Source: Spirosoma fluviale (GTDB lineage Bacteria; Bacteroidota; Bacteroidia; Cytophagales; Spirosomataceae). Taken from it: a stretch of 64,000 bases of DNA. Within the stretch, counting starts at the first letter, position 1. Each line of letters starts with the position of its first letter. The DNA lies in the NCBI RefSeq assembly GCF_900230225.1, contig NZ_OCNH01000005.1:310001-374000 (forward strand). Direction: 5' to 3'. The notes below the pieces were generated by a model. The model searched no databases, had not been told where the DNA came from, and saw nothing but the letters and a program-made list of their open reading frames with translations. Both the position numbers and the translations under genes were made by a program. Shown here piece after piece: positions 24,930 through 33,824 of this stretch.

Positions 24930-25040
24930 GGTTATTGGTTATTAAGTTATTGGTTAATGAGTAGGTAATCGCGAGGTTAGACTATTTTCCAATAACCAAT
25001 AACCAATAACCAATAACCAATAACCAATAACCAATAACCA
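24930..25040. repeat. Tandem CCAATAA heptamers with inverted copies upstream
   Basis: Seven exact tandem copies of ccaataa run from 24989 to 25037, plus a partial one. An inverted set (ggttattggttattaagtta) lies at 24930-24957, so the whole can fold as a long imperfect hairpin. It separates the response regulator from the convergent SDR gene. Copy number is likely to vary between strains. Confidence 0.9.
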
Positions 25041-25042
25041 AC

Positions 25043-25831
25043 TCACAAACTTCCCGTTCGTCCGCCATCTACCGGCAAGTTGATGCCGTTGATCGACGCG
25101 GCTGCTGGGGTGCATAGGAAAGCAATGGCAGCCGCCACTTCCTCCGCTTTCACAAACCGTCCGGTTGGAATCTCGCGCTCCATCTGTCTCGCTACTTCTT
25201 CTTCCGACTTTCCAGACGTTTTCGACCTCATGGCGAGTACTGCGGCCAAACGTGCCGTTTCGGTATAACCAGGCAGCACATTATTGACCGTAATGCCAAA
25301 GTGAGCAATCTCCAGCGAAAGCGTTTTGGCCCACTGCGCCACCGCTCCCCGAATAGTATTTGAGACGCCCAGCCCCACAATAGGTTGTTTCACAGATGTT
25401 GAGATGACGTTAATAATCCGTCCGAAACCGGCTTCCTTCATGGCTGGAAAAACCGCCTGAACCAGCGCCTGGTTGTTGAGCAAATGATTATGGAATGTCT
25501 GAGTAAACTCTTCCGGTTTGGCGTCAAGCAATGCGCCACCCGCTGGCCCGCCCGTATTATTTATCAATATGTGCATGGCTGGAAACTTGGCCAGATGTTG
25601 GCTGAGTACCGCCGGAGCTTCGCCCGGCTTATTAAAGTCGGCTACCAGATATCGGTGGGTTTGCCCCTGGTTGGTATCCAGTTCGGCTAGTGTTTCGCGA
25701 AGTGTTTGCTCGTTCCGTGCCATCAGCACAATGCTGGCGCCCAGCAGAGCTAGCTCAACAGCCGCAGCGCGGCCAATGCCTTGTGTACTACCGCAAACAA
25801 GGGCGGTCTTTCCGGTTAGTGTAAGGTTCAT
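25043..25831 (-). CDS. SDR family oxidoreductase
   Basis: A 262-residue short-chain dehydrogenase. The cofactor motif is CGSTQGIGRAAAVE, followed by NNTGGPAGG in place of the usual NNAG, ISTSVKQP with the catalytic serine, and the end GINLPVDGGRTGSL. The position of the catalytic tyrosine is unusual: after ISTSVKQPIVGLGVSNTIRGAVAQWAK no YxxxK is seen, and asparagine occupies the tyrosine region (SNTIRGA), a pattern found in a subgroup of 3-oxoacyl reductase-like SDRs. The ATG at 25829-25831 is chosen over the longer frame. Substrate unknown. Confidence 0.87.
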   Translation of the reverse strand: MNLTLTGKTALVCGSTQGIGRAAAVELALLGASIVLMARNEQTLRETLAELDTNQGQTHRYLVADFNKPGEAPAVLSQHLAKFPAMHILINNTGGPAGGALLDAKPEEFTQTFHNHLLNNQALVQAVFPAMKEAGFGRIINVISTSVKQPIVGLGVSNTIRGAVAQWAKTLSLEIAHFGITVNNVLPGYTETARLAAVLAMRSKTSGKSEEEVARQMEREIPTGRFVKAEEVAAAIAFLCTPAAASINGINLPVDGGRTGSL

Positions 25832-25975
25832 ATAAGCTCGTTTGTACATAACCAGTCATCAATACAAACTGGTCTTAAAATGGGTAAAAAAACCACTGAC
25901 GTAGTTTTGCGTTTACAAAGTAGTAGTTTTGACCAACTTTGAATCCAGTATCAACTATTTGCATTCCAACAGACC

Positions 25976-26557
25976 ATGTCAAAGACATTAATTATTGTGG
26001 TGGTTCTTGCCCTTATCCTGGGTATGTACGGCTGTAGCTCTTATAACGGTTTAGTCCAGTCCGACACAAACGTACAGGAAAAATGGGCTCAGGTGCAGAC
26101 CCAGTACCAACGCCGGGCCGATTTAATTCCTAACCTCGTTCGGACGGTACAGGGCGCTGCTAATTTCGAGAAAAGTACGCTGACGGCCGTTATTCAGGCG
26201 CGCGCCAGTGCTACACAGGTGAAATTTACAGCCGACCAGTTGACACCGGAGAACGTCCAGAAGTTTCAGGCCGCTCAGGATCAGTTGAGTGGTTCGCTGT
26301 CGCGCTTGCTGGCGGTAGCCGAGAGTTATCCCAACCTGAAAGCCAATCAGAACTTTTCGGAGTTACAGGCTCAGCTGGAAGGAACGGAGAATCGAATTGC
26401 CGTATCGAGAAATGACTTTAACGGTGCGGTAAAGACGTATAATCAGTCGGTGCGTTCGTTCCCAAACAACATTTTCGCCGGTATTTTTGGCTTTGCTGTC
26501 AAAGGCTTTTTCGAAGCGTCGCAAGCCGCTCAAAGCGCTCCAACGGTACAGTTTTAA
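25976..26557 (+). CDS. LemA family protein
   Basis: A 193-residue protein with an N-terminal hydrophobic segment and a lipobox-like cysteine (ILGMYGCSSYNGL), then helical repeats with the family signature VQEKWAQVQTQYQRRADLIPNLVRTVQGA and NDFNGAVKTYNQSVRSFPNN. LemA proteins are membrane-associated with an extracytoplasmic helical domain; their role is not defined, but they are usually next to TPM-domain proteins as here. It heads a three-gene operon with the two TPM genes. Confidence 0.9.
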   Translation: MSKTLIIVVVLALILGMYGCSSYNGLVQSDTNVQEKWAQVQTQYQRRADLIPNLVRTVQGAANFEKSTLTAVIQARASATQVKFTADQLTPENVQKFQAAQDQLSGSLSRLLAVAESYPNLKANQNFSELQAQLEGTENRIAVSRNDFNGAVKTYNQSVRSFPNNIFAGIFGFAVKGFFEASQAAQSAPTVQF

Positions 26558-26564
26558 CGGTAGT

Positions 26565-26618
26565 GGGCAAAGGGGTTAGGGTATAGGGCTATCTGCTCTA
26601 TCGCTAGCCCCTTTGCCC
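26565..26618. repeat. Inverted repeat between lemA and the TPM genes
   Basis: gggcaaaggggttag at 26565-26579 pairs with ctagcccctttgccc at 26604-26618 (one or two mismatches). It lies within the operon just before the TPM gene start, similar in style to the repeat near 37.3 kb. Confidence 0.65.
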
Positions 26619-26633
26619 CATGCCCACCGCCTT

Positions 26634-27068
26634 ATGCAAAACAACCCATTCACTCAAGACGAACAACAGCGCATTGTGGAAGCCATCCGACAGGCCGAAA
26701 AGGCTACGTCGGGTGAAATTCGGGTGCATGTAGAGCCACATTGCGCCCATGCCGACCCCGTACAGCGGGCCATTGAGGTGTTTGCTCAGTTGGGAATGCA
26801 CCAGACTAAAGAACAGAATGGCGTACTCTTTTATCTGGCCCATACCGACCGGAAGTTTGCTATCCTGGGCGATAAAGGGATCAACGCCAAAGTACCCGAC
26901 AATTTTTGGGAGAGTACAAAGGAACTGCTGCGAAGCCACTTTAAAGCAGGCCATTATGCCGAAGGGCTGAGCCTGGGCATCGAGCGGGCCGGGCAACAAT
27001 TGAAACAGTACTTTCCCTACGCCAGCGACGACGTTAACGAACTCGCCGACGATATTTCGTTTGACTGA
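26634..27068 (+). CDS. TPM domain protein (soluble)
   Basis: A 144-residue TPM (TLP18.3/Psb32/MOLO-1) domain protein. It has the typical layout: EEQQRIVEAIRQAEKATSGEIRVHVE, then NGVLFYLAHTDRKFAILGDKGINAKV, then LGIERAGQQLKQYFP. No signal peptide is visible, so it may stay in the cytosol or be carried with LemA. The ATG at 26634 is preferred to an upstream one that overlaps the intergenic repeat. It overlaps the next TPM gene by 8 bp, so the two are translationally coupled. Confidence 0.85.
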   Translation: MQNNPFTQDEQQRIVEAIRQAEKATSGEIRVHVEPHCAHADPVQRAIEVFAQLGMHQTKEQNGVLFYLAHTDRKFAILGDKGINAKVPDNFWESTKELLRSHFKAGHYAEGLSLGIERAGQQLKQYFPYASDDVNELADDISFD

Positions 27069-27924
27069 CACTGCCGTGAACGTACTCTCATTTATTTCAT
27101 TTATTGCCCGATGGCTACGGCTTGGGTTGCTATTCGTGCTGCTGGCGGTTGTCCCGGCTACGGTGCGGGCACAGGATACCGCGACGGATAACGGTGCATC
27201 GGCGAATGATGTCATTCCCAATAAGCCAAACCCGCCCCGTCTGGTTAATGACTTTGCCGGAATCCTGAATCCGACCGAGCGTAGCCAGCTGGAACAGAAA
27301 CTCCGTGCTTACAACGACTCTACATCGACCCAGATCACCATTGTGATTGTAAAAACCACGGAGCCTTACCCCATTGGTGATTTTGCCTTTCAGGTAGGAC
27401 GCAAGTGGGGAGTTGGGCAAGAAGGTAAAAACAATGGGCTGGTGCTGGCCTGGGCTACTCAGACCCGTAAGATTTTCATCGCGCCCGGTTATGGGCTGGA
27501 GGGAGCTATTCCCGATGCTATTGCCAAGCGCATCATTACCAATCTTATCGCTCCAGCTTTTAAACAGGAACAGTATTACCAAGGCTTGGACGCGGCTACG
27601 ACCGAAATCATCAAACGTGCCCAGGGTGAATATAAAGCTGAGCCGGATTCAAGCACAGATGATGGCCCATGGGGATTCATTATCATGATTATTGTTTTCA
27701 TGGTTATCATCTTCATCATTGCCCGACGCAACAAGGGTGGTGGTAATAGTGGTAATCGTGGTGGCGGTTGGGGAGGTCCCATCTTTTTGCCAACATCGAC
27801 TTACTCCGGCTGGGGTGGTTCCAGCGGTGGTGGATGGAGTGGCGGGGGTGGTAGCAGTGGTGGTGGCTTCGGCGGATTTGGGGGTGGCAGCTTCGGTGGT
27901 GGTGGCGCTGGTGGCGATTATTAA
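27061..27924 (+). CDS. TPM domain membrane protein with glycine-rich tail (YgcG type)
   Basis: A 287-residue exported protein. A signal peptide/anchor (LGLLFVLLAVVPATVRAQ, ending about residue 38) is followed by the TPM domain (LVNDFAGILNPTERSQLEQKL to IKRAQGEYKAE), a transmembrane helix (WGFIIMIIVFMVIIFIIARR) and a long Gly/Ser-rich C-terminus. The start is probably TTG 27061 (alternative GTG 27076); both follow the previous gene's end. The pair plus LemA is a common conserved cluster; the partners likely act together at the membrane, function unknown. Confidence 0.87.
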   Translation: MTDTAVNVLSFISFIARWLRLGLLFVLLAVVPATVRAQDTATDNGASANDVIPNKPNPPRLVNDFAGILNPTERSQLEQKLRAYNDSTSTQITIVIVKTTEPYPIGDFAFQVGRKWGVGQEGKNNGLVLAWATQTRKIFIAPGYGLEGAIPDAIAKRIITNLIAPAFKQEQYYQGLDAATTEIIKRAQGEYKAEPDSSTDDGPWGFIIMIIVFMVIIFIIARRNKGGGNSGNRGGGWGGPIFLPTSTYSGWGGSSGGGWSGGGGSSGGGFGGFGGGSFGGGGAGGDY

Positions 27925-27982
27925 GAAAGTATAAACGGTTTGTATACACTGCCGATGAATGGGTCTTATAGGCCGCTTATCG

Positions 27983-28020
27983 AAAAATAGGTACATGTAC
28001 TTACCCATGTACCTATTTTT
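27983..28020. terminator. Terminator hairpin after the LemA/TPM operon
   Basis: A perfect 15-bp stem, aaaaataggtacatg / catgtacctattttt, with an 8-base loop and an A/T run. It ends the lemA-TPM operon and lies 24 bp before the DUF5916 gene; its T-rich right arm also reads tattttt-g, matching a -7 box for that gene. Confidence 0.85.
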
Positions 28021-28043
28021 GTTGGTAAGCCATTCACCAGCGT

Positions 28044-30398
28044 ATGTTTCTTTTTACCGTCCGTAACGTTTTTCTGTTCGTCTTTTTACCACTTCTATCA
28101 CGAGCACAAACTACTCCCATTACCCCTAATACAACTCAGCCTAATATTGTGCAGTCGGACTCAACCGATGACTTTAGAGCCGAAGAGAATACGTATTCCA
28201 CGAATACAAGCGTTGGGCAGTCGGTAATTTTTGCCCCCTCAGCCCGTCGCCGGGCCATTCAGGCGGTTGAAATAAAGAACAGACTAAAAATTGATGGGCG
28301 TCTGGACGAAGCTGACTGGAAGCAGAGTAAACTAGCCCGGCGTTTTGTACAGGTAGACCCGCAACAAGGACGTCCGGCTATGTTCAGGACCGATGTTCGC
28401 GTACTATACAATCGACAATTTCTTTATATAGCGGCTATAAATCACGATTCACTTGGCCGGAAAGCGCTGCGCGTGCCCAACTTCAAACGCGATTTCAGCA
28501 ACCGGGCACACGATTTATTCGGGGTGTCAATTGATGGCTTTAACGACCGGCGTAATGCCATGACCTTCGTGACTAATCCGCACAGTACACAGCGCGATTT
28601 GCTTTCGTTCGATGATGTGCTGTACGACGAAGACTGGGACGGTTTCTGGAAAGTGCGTACCACGCGTACCGATTCGGGCTGGGTGGCTGAGATGCAGATT
28701 CCTTGGCAGACACTGCGTTACGCACATTCAGTCGATTCAACCCAGTCGTGGGGTATCAACTTCTTCCGTAACCGTCGGTACTCCAATGAACTGTCGGCCT
28801 GGTCGCCGTTTCCCCGTGCGTTCACATCCAGCCGGATGACCTATGCCGGGTTGTTAACGGGCCTGAAACCACCACCGCCTTCGCCCAATATCCGTATCCA
28901 GCCCTACGTATTGGTTAGTGATGATCGCTATAACGGAACGGAAGTTGGCTACGGCCAGAGTGCCAACGTAAAGCTCGGTGGTGACGCCAAATGGGCGATT
29001 AACCCCAATACGGTGCTTGACTTGACCCTAAACACCGACTTTGCACAGGCCGACGTTGATCGGCAGGTTAATAACCTCACGCGTTTTTCGGTATTATTTC
29101 CCGAACGACGGGCTTTCTTTCTGGAAAACGCGAGCCTGTTCGGAGCAGGCTTGCCGGGTAACAAAAACTCGGGCGAGGGCGGAAGTATGGTGATCAAGCC
29201 GTTCTTCAGCCGAACAATTGGTCTGGCGACGTTGGCCGATGGCACCAGCGGCCCTGTCCCGATTGATGCCGGTGCCCGGCTGGTCTATCGGTCGCTCAAC
29301 CGTAATTATGGAGGTATGGTTATTCGGCAGCGTGGCGTTCCCGGTAGTCCCACAACCGACTTTGTCGTGGGTCGCTATGTCGAAAACATTGGTCAGCGAA
29401 ACCGCATTGGGACGCTGTTTACCCTGAAAAATGTGCATGAGACAGATAGTACCGGCAGTCGGCAGAACGGAACACTGGCGCTGGACGGCTTTTTTCGCCT
29501 GAGCGAGAAATGGACTTATAGCGCAATGGTCGTTGGTTCCCTGAGTTCGGCGGGAGCGGATCAGGGACTATCAGCCTATAGCCAGGTGATGTACCGCACC
29601 AACCAGGTGGTTGGCTGGTGGACGCAATCACTCGTTACGAAGACTTTTAACCCGGAAATGGGCTTTGTATCGCGCAGCGATGTGATTGCTACTACGCCGG
29701 GTCTGTATCTGGTTAATCGGTCGAAGTGGTTACCCAAGTGGGTACGTAACTTTGAACCCGGCGCTTTCTTCGAGATCTATCACAAAGCATCGACCGGCTA
29801 TTTGCAGGAAACGCAGGCCAACTTTAATCCAATCTGGCTGACGTTTCAGAACGGGGGTAGTATCGGGATATTTGCTAATTCAACGTTTCAGCGGCTGGAC
29901 GATGGCGACTATCGGCCGCTGGGCTTGGCTATTCCTTCGGGCAAGTACCGTTACGTTCGCTATACGACCATGTTCAGTACAGACCCGTCTAAAAAAGTAT
30001 CGTTTCAGTTCAACGGGGAGACGGGTGCCTATTACGATGGCCATCTGAATTTCGGACGGGCTACGCTGCTTGTTGCGCCGGTTCCGCACGCGGCTTTTAC
30101 GCTCAGTGCCGAGGCAAACGATTTCAAGAAGGTAGGTGGTTATACCGGCACTATTTCCCTGTATAGCGTAGAGAGTCGGCTGGCGGTTAATCCACGATTG
30201 CAGTTAATCAGCTTCTTTCAGCGGAATACGTTTACCGAAAAGAACGCCTGGAATATTCGGCTAGCCTGGGAGTTTCAACCCCTGTCGTTTCTGTACATCG
30301 TCTACAACTCAGGAACCTACGCTGGCTCCATTCGCACCATCGACCGCCAGCGCGAGCAACACGTAATTGGCAAGCTGTCGTATTTAAAGCAGTTTTAA
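28044..30398 (+). CDS. DUF5916 outer-membrane protein with N-terminal CBM9-like domain
   Basis: A 784-residue exported protein. After a signal peptide (VFLPLLSRAQ, about residue 24) there is a carbohydrate-binding type 9-like domain (IDGRLDEADWKQSK..., residues ~85-270, containing NRAHDLFGVSIDGFNDRRNAMTF) and then the DUF5916 region, beta-rich and ending in aromatic strand patterns (QPLSFLYIVYNSG) typical of outer-membrane barrels. It is thought to bind or process glycans or surface material in Bacteroidota; substrate unknown. It stands alone; an inverted repeat begins at its stop. Confidence 0.88.
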   Translation: MFLFTVRNVFLFVFLPLLSRAQTTPITPNTTQPNIVQSDSTDDFRAEENTYSTNTSVGQSVIFAPSARRRAIQAVEIKNRLKIDGRLDEADWKQSKLARRFVQVDPQQGRPAMFRTDVRVLYNRQFLYIAAINHDSLGRKALRVPNFKRDFSNRAHDLFGVSIDGFNDRRNAMTFVTNPHSTQRDLLSFDDVLYDEDWDGFWKVRTTRTDSGWVAEMQIPWQTLRYAHSVDSTQSWGINFFRNRRYSNELSAWSPFPRAFTSSRMTYAGLLTGLKPPPPSPNIRIQPYVLVSDDRYNGTEVGYGQSANVKLGGDAKWAINPNTVLDLTLNTDFAQADVDRQVNNLTRFSVLFPERRAFFLENASLFGAGLPGNKNSGEGGSMVIKPFFSRTIGLATLADGTSGPVPIDAGARLVYRSLNRNYGGMVIRQRGVPGSPTTDFVVGRYVENIGQRNRIGTLFTLKNVHETDSTGSRQNGTLALDGFFRLSEKWTYSAMVVGSLSSAGADQGLSAYSQVMYRTNQVVGWWTQSLVTKTFNPEMGFVSRSDVIATTPGLYLVNRSKWLPKWVRNFEPGAFFEIYHKASTGYLQETQANFNPIWLTFQNGGSIGIFANSTFQRLDDGDYRPLGLAIPSGKYRYVRYTTMFSTDPSKKVSFQFNGETGAYYDGHLNFGRATLLVAPVPHAAFTLSAEANDFKKVGGYTGTISLYSVESRLAVNPRLQLISFFQRNTFTEKNAWNIRLAWEFQPLSFLYIVYNSGTYAGSIRTIDRQREQHVIGKLSYLKQF

Positions 30399-30526
30399 CC
30401 GGGATTTATTTGATTTTTATGATTAGCTTGATTTATCCTTGATGGGGCTTATGAACTAGTTAATTTATTTGACTTATGTAGTTCTTCGGTTGAAGATAAA
30501 ATCAGGCAATCAAATAAATCCCGGTT
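30397..30526. repeat. 19-bp perfect inverted repeat between DUF5916 gene and gmhA
   Basis: aaccgggatttatttgatt (30397-30415) is exactly inverted at 30508-30526. The right arm is a third copy of the AATCAAATAAATCC element seen at 4077 and 4812, and touches the gmhA stop (30527). The left arm begins in the DUF5916 stop codon. Confidence 0.88.
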
Positions 30527-31099
30527 TCAGATGACCTGCTTCTCAATCAGCAGGATAAACAGGTGAATCACCTTGATGTGTATTTCCTGAATGCGGTCGG
30601 CGTAACCAAAATGGGGCACCCGTATCTCAACGTCGGCTTTACCGGCTAGCTTACCGCCGTCTTTACCGGTTAAAAGGACCACTTTCATGCCTTTTTCGCG
30701 GGCGGCTTCAACGGCCCGGATAACATTGGCTGAGTTACCACTCGTACTCAGGCCCAGCAGCACATCGCCTTCGCTTCCCAGGCCTTCGATAAAACGGGAG
30801 AAGACGAAGTCATAGCCGAAATCATTACTTACACAGGAAAGATGACTAACGTCGGAGATGGCAATAGCCGCCAGCGACCGGCGATTGTCCCGATACCGCC
30901 CGGAAAGTTCTTCGGCAAAATGCATGGCGTCGCAATGCGAACCGCCGTTGCCGCAGGATATAATCTTACGTCCGCTTTTAAGCGCGTCGGCCATCAGGAC
31001 GGCGGCCTGTTCAATGGCTATTAGATGAGCAGGGTTGTTAAGGAAGGTATCTAAAACAGTCTGAGCTTCGGTTAGCTCCTGACGAATAATATCAAGCAT
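30527..31099 (-). CDS. gmhA: D-sedoheptulose 7-phosphate isomerase
   Basis: A 190-residue SIS-domain isomerase converting sedoheptulose 7-phosphate to D-glycero-D-manno-heptose 7-phosphate, the first step toward ADP-heptose for the LPS inner core. Visible motifs: ISCGNGGSHCDAMHFAEELSGRY, LGLSTSGNSANVIRAVEAA and the C-terminal IQEIHIKVIHLFILLIE with catalytic glutamate and histidine. It fits waaA and other envelope genes in the window. The first ATG gives the expected start. Confidence 0.93.
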   Translation of the reverse strand: MLDIIRQELTEAQTVLDTFLNNPAHLIAIEQAAVLMADALKSGRKIISCGNGGSHCDAMHFAEELSGRYRDNRRSLAAIAISDVSHLSCVSNDFGYDFVFSRFIEGLGSEGDVLLGLSTSGNSANVIRAVEAAREKGMKVVLLTGKDGGKLAGKADVEIRVPHFGYADRIQEIHIKVIHLFILLIEKQVI

Positions 31100-31189
31100 T
31101 TTTCTAATCGTAAATGATAAAGTCGTAAGCCAGCAGGAAACGGTGACGTAAACTTAGTTACGACTAGTGGTTTTTCGGCTGTTGACTGA

Positions 31190-32986
31190 CTAAAACACCC
31201 AGTTTCGGTAGGGCAGGTTCCAGCGAAGCGCGAAGCTGGCTGTCTGGTCGGTGTAGCTGTTTGGCCGATACTGGCTATCCTGATACCGGTACATATAGCG
31301 ACCTTCCAGAAATATGTTGTGACGAATCATGTAAGAAACCCGTAAATCGGCATACGTGACCACGGTTTTGCGGCCCTGACCAATAAAGTTTCCCTCATCC
31401 CGAAACCGGAAAGTGTAGTCCTTCAAGATGTTGCCGCCATAGTTAATATCAACGGCGGGGTCGGCACCAAACATCATCACCCCAAAGATGCCATTGGCCG
31501 ATAACTTTTGTCGTTGAAACCGGACAATGCCCAGCCCTTCCATGAAGTTACTGCCCAGCGGGTGCGCCAGTGGTTGACTATAATGTGCATAATTGGTTTG
31601 ACCAGACGTAACCGTAGGGGAGGACTCGTGCGAATACGTATAGGGGCGTGCCAGGTTGAACTCCGTTTGCAGGTCGAGGTTTGGCACCCCGAAGGCGTCA
31701 ATGTATTTGGCCCCGAGCTGTACCGCAAATTTGTTTGTCCAGTCACCTTTCCCCGCCAGCAATGGTCTTAGCCGAAATTCATCCAGCATAAACTGGCTGT
31801 AGACCAGAAAGTGTGACAGAAAATTAGCTTTAAAATCGATACCAATAAAGGCGTTGTCTCTACTACCCAAACTTGATTCAACGTAGCGGTACAGAATAAT
31901 AGGGTTCAGGTAACTCAGATCCAGACGGTCACGACTAAAAACCTCCGCTTCAAAAACGCCCACGTTGATGTGATCGCTCAGGTTGATGCTCACATGGTGC
32001 ATGGCCGCAAATTTGGGCGGAATGAGCTTGTCGTCCAGCACACGGGGCGTTTGCGTGTTTTGCAGCGACGTGAACAGGTTCGTGTACTGAATATTGCGTC
32101 CTAAGCGGGTCGATAATTTCAGGAAGAGGTAAGCCGGGCTATTGTCCGATAAGAGTAGCGACCGGAAGCCGTTCCCGAAGAAATTCCGGTCGTGACCAAA
32201 CTGGACGTTGATGACTTTTAGCGTGTTGAATGTAATGTACCCTCTGGCCGTCAGGAAATCGGCACCGTTGGTGCGGAAAGGCTTCACAAACCCTTCGCCC
32301 GGTGCTGTCGTCTGCAGAACACCCTCGGCGTTGTACGTTTGTCCGTAGGTCTGCCCGTAACGCTGAATATACTCCGGATAGATGGCTTGATTATCAGCGA
32401 AAAAAGTATAAAAACCTAGCTTTTTGCCAATGGTTCCGCGCACTTCCAGCCCACGGGTATTGACAAACAGCGGGTCAGGTTTGCTGGTCGTTGCCGTTGC
32501 CAGACCCGAAAGCGTTTCGGCACCGAAGCCGATATTGAAAACCGGGTTTACGTGTAAATCGACATCCGGTGTTTGCAGGCTGTAGAAGTCAGCCTTCTTT
32601 TTGTAAAAATGAGTTAGAACAGGCTTTTTACTGTCACCTGCGGCCGCTGAAGATGCCGGTTCTACCCTTGTGAAGAGATTCGGGTTAAGCGAATCGGCTG
32701 GCGATACCCACTCCCAGCTGTCATTCAACAGGTAATTAAAATTGAAATAGTCTGTATCTGAAAAATCACGCCTGGGGTGTGCCGCAACACTGTCGGCTAA
32801 CTGAACTATACTCTGCCGATTATAAGGCTTTACCGAACTGTGAAACCCGTCGGCCCAACTGTTTTTACGTATTTCGAGCCGGTCAATGATGTGATAATAA
32901 TCTGCATTGAGCGGAACAAACGGACTTTGTGCCAGAGCTGACAACGAAAGTAGGAGGAAAGAAATTAAGTAAACGTTGATGCGCAT
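31190..32986 (-). CDS. Capsule assembly Wzi-like outer-membrane protein
   Basis: A 598-residue exported protein starting with signal peptide MRINVYLISFLLLSLSALAQ. The barrel-like sequence has many alternating aromatic strands, with motifs such as LNADYYHIIDRLEIRKN at the start and VQFGHDRNFFGNGFRSLLLSD in the middle; these match the Bacteroidota branch of the Wzi family, which binds capsule at the cell surface. No capsule gene cluster is adjacent. The ATG at 32984-32986 is used; the frame is open a further 75 bp. It is divergent from upp. Confidence 0.75.
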   Translation of the reverse strand: MRINVYLISFLLLSLSALAQSPFVPLNADYYHIIDRLEIRKNSWADGFHSSVKPYNRQSIVQLADSVAAHPRRDFSDTDYFNFNYLLNDSWEWVSPADSLNPNLFTRVEPASSAAAGDSKKPVLTHFYKKKADFYSLQTPDVDLHVNPVFNIGFGAETLSGLATATTSKPDPLFVNTRGLEVRGTIGKKLGFYTFFADNQAIYPEYIQRYGQTYGQTYNAEGVLQTTAPGEGFVKPFRTNGADFLTARGYITFNTLKVINVQFGHDRNFFGNGFRSLLLSDNSPAYLFLKLSTRLGRNIQYTNLFTSLQNTQTPRVLDDKLIPPKFAAMHHVSINLSDHINVGVFEAEVFSRDRLDLSYLNPIILYRYVESSLGSRDNAFIGIDFKANFLSHFLVYSQFMLDEFRLRPLLAGKGDWTNKFAVQLGAKYIDAFGVPNLDLQTEFNLARPYTYSHESSPTVTSGQTNYAHYSQPLAHPLGSNFMEGLGIVRFQRQKLSANGIFGVMMFGADPAVDINYGGNILKDYTFRFRDEGNFIGQGRKTVVTYADLRVSYMIRHNIFLEGRYMYRYQDSQYRPNSYTDQTASFALRWNLPYRNWVF

Positions 32987-33119
32987 GTAACTACTGACCG
33001 GAGGTCTTATTGTGCTTATCTTGTGGCTGATTAGGTCATAAAAGCCGCTTAAATTAGCCATTAAGTTTGGATATACGCCAACCTTGCGGCTAATTTACAG
33101 GCAAAGACGTCTCCAGACT

Positions 33120-33767
33120 ATGTTTGTGTTTACCCACCAGCCTTCATTGGCCAATCAATACATTGCCGAGCTTCGGGATGTATCTATACAGCAGGATAGA
33201 CTTCGGTTTCGTCGAAATCTGGAAAGATTAGGGGAATTGATGGCCTACGAAATCTCCAAAAGTTTGTCTTATCAGGCAGTAGCCGTGCAAACGCCCCTGG
33301 GTATTGCCAACACACAAGTACTTCGTAAGCAACCCGTTCTGGCAACCATTATGCGGGCTGGGCTACCCTTCCATCAGGGGTTTGCTAACTACTTCGACCA
33401 GGCTGAGAATGCCTTTGCGGGTGCCTACCGTGGATACACACCCGGTGGTGAGGATGAATTCGAAATTGCCATGGATTACATCGTAAGCCCTGACCTGAGC
33501 GGAAAAACGCTTATCCTCTGCGACCCCATGCTGGCCACGGGCCGTTCGCTCGAAAAAGTCTATCACGCGCTTTTGCGTTATGGCATTCCCGCCCAAACGC
33601 ACATTGCGGCTGTTATTGCCAGTCCGGAAGGCGTACGGCATGTGCAACAGCAATTGCCGCAATGTCATTTGTGGTTAGGGGCTATCGACGATCACCTCAA
33701 TGAGCATTCCTACATAGTACCCGGCCTCGGCGACTCCGGCGACCTGTCCTTCGGCCCAAAAGTGTAA
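33120..33767 (+). CDS. upp: Uracil phosphoribosyltransferase
   Basis: A 215-residue type I phosphoribosyltransferase that makes UMP from uracil and PRPP (pyrimidine salvage). The PRPP loop is ILCDPMLATGRSLEKVY, preceded by TIMRAGLPFHQG, and the C-terminal uracil site is YIVPGLGDSGDLSFG. The start ATG at 33120 gives the family N-terminus; the frame extends to 33084 without family similarity. It lies divergently from the Wzi-like gene. Confidence 0.93.
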   Translation: MFVFTHQPSLANQYIAELRDVSIQQDRLRFRRNLERLGELMAYEISKSLSYQAVAVQTPLGIANTQVLRKQPVLATIMRAGLPFHQGFANYFDQAENAFAGAYRGYTPGGEDEFEIAMDYIVSPDLSGKTLILCDPMLATGRSLEKVYHALLRYGIPAQTHIAAVIASPEGVRHVQQQLPQCHLWLGAIDDHLNEHSYIVPGLGDSGDLSFGPKV

Positions 33768-33777
33768 AAAGATGTAA

Positions 33778-33817
33778 GATGTATGATATAGGATGGATTT
33801 TTCACAAATCATACATC
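33778..33817. repeat. Short inverted repeat between convergent upp and LolA genes
   Basis: gatgtatgat (33778-33787) and atcatacatc (33808-33817) form a perfect 10-bp stem within a wider imperfect inverted arrangement; T residues in the loop fit a bidirectional terminator. Confidence 0.65.
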
Positions 33818-33824
33818 GTACACC

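Noticed and set aside
24989..25040. Possible CRISPR array
   Set aside because: The repeat unit is 7 bp in direct tandem with no spacers, so it is a simple tandem repeat.
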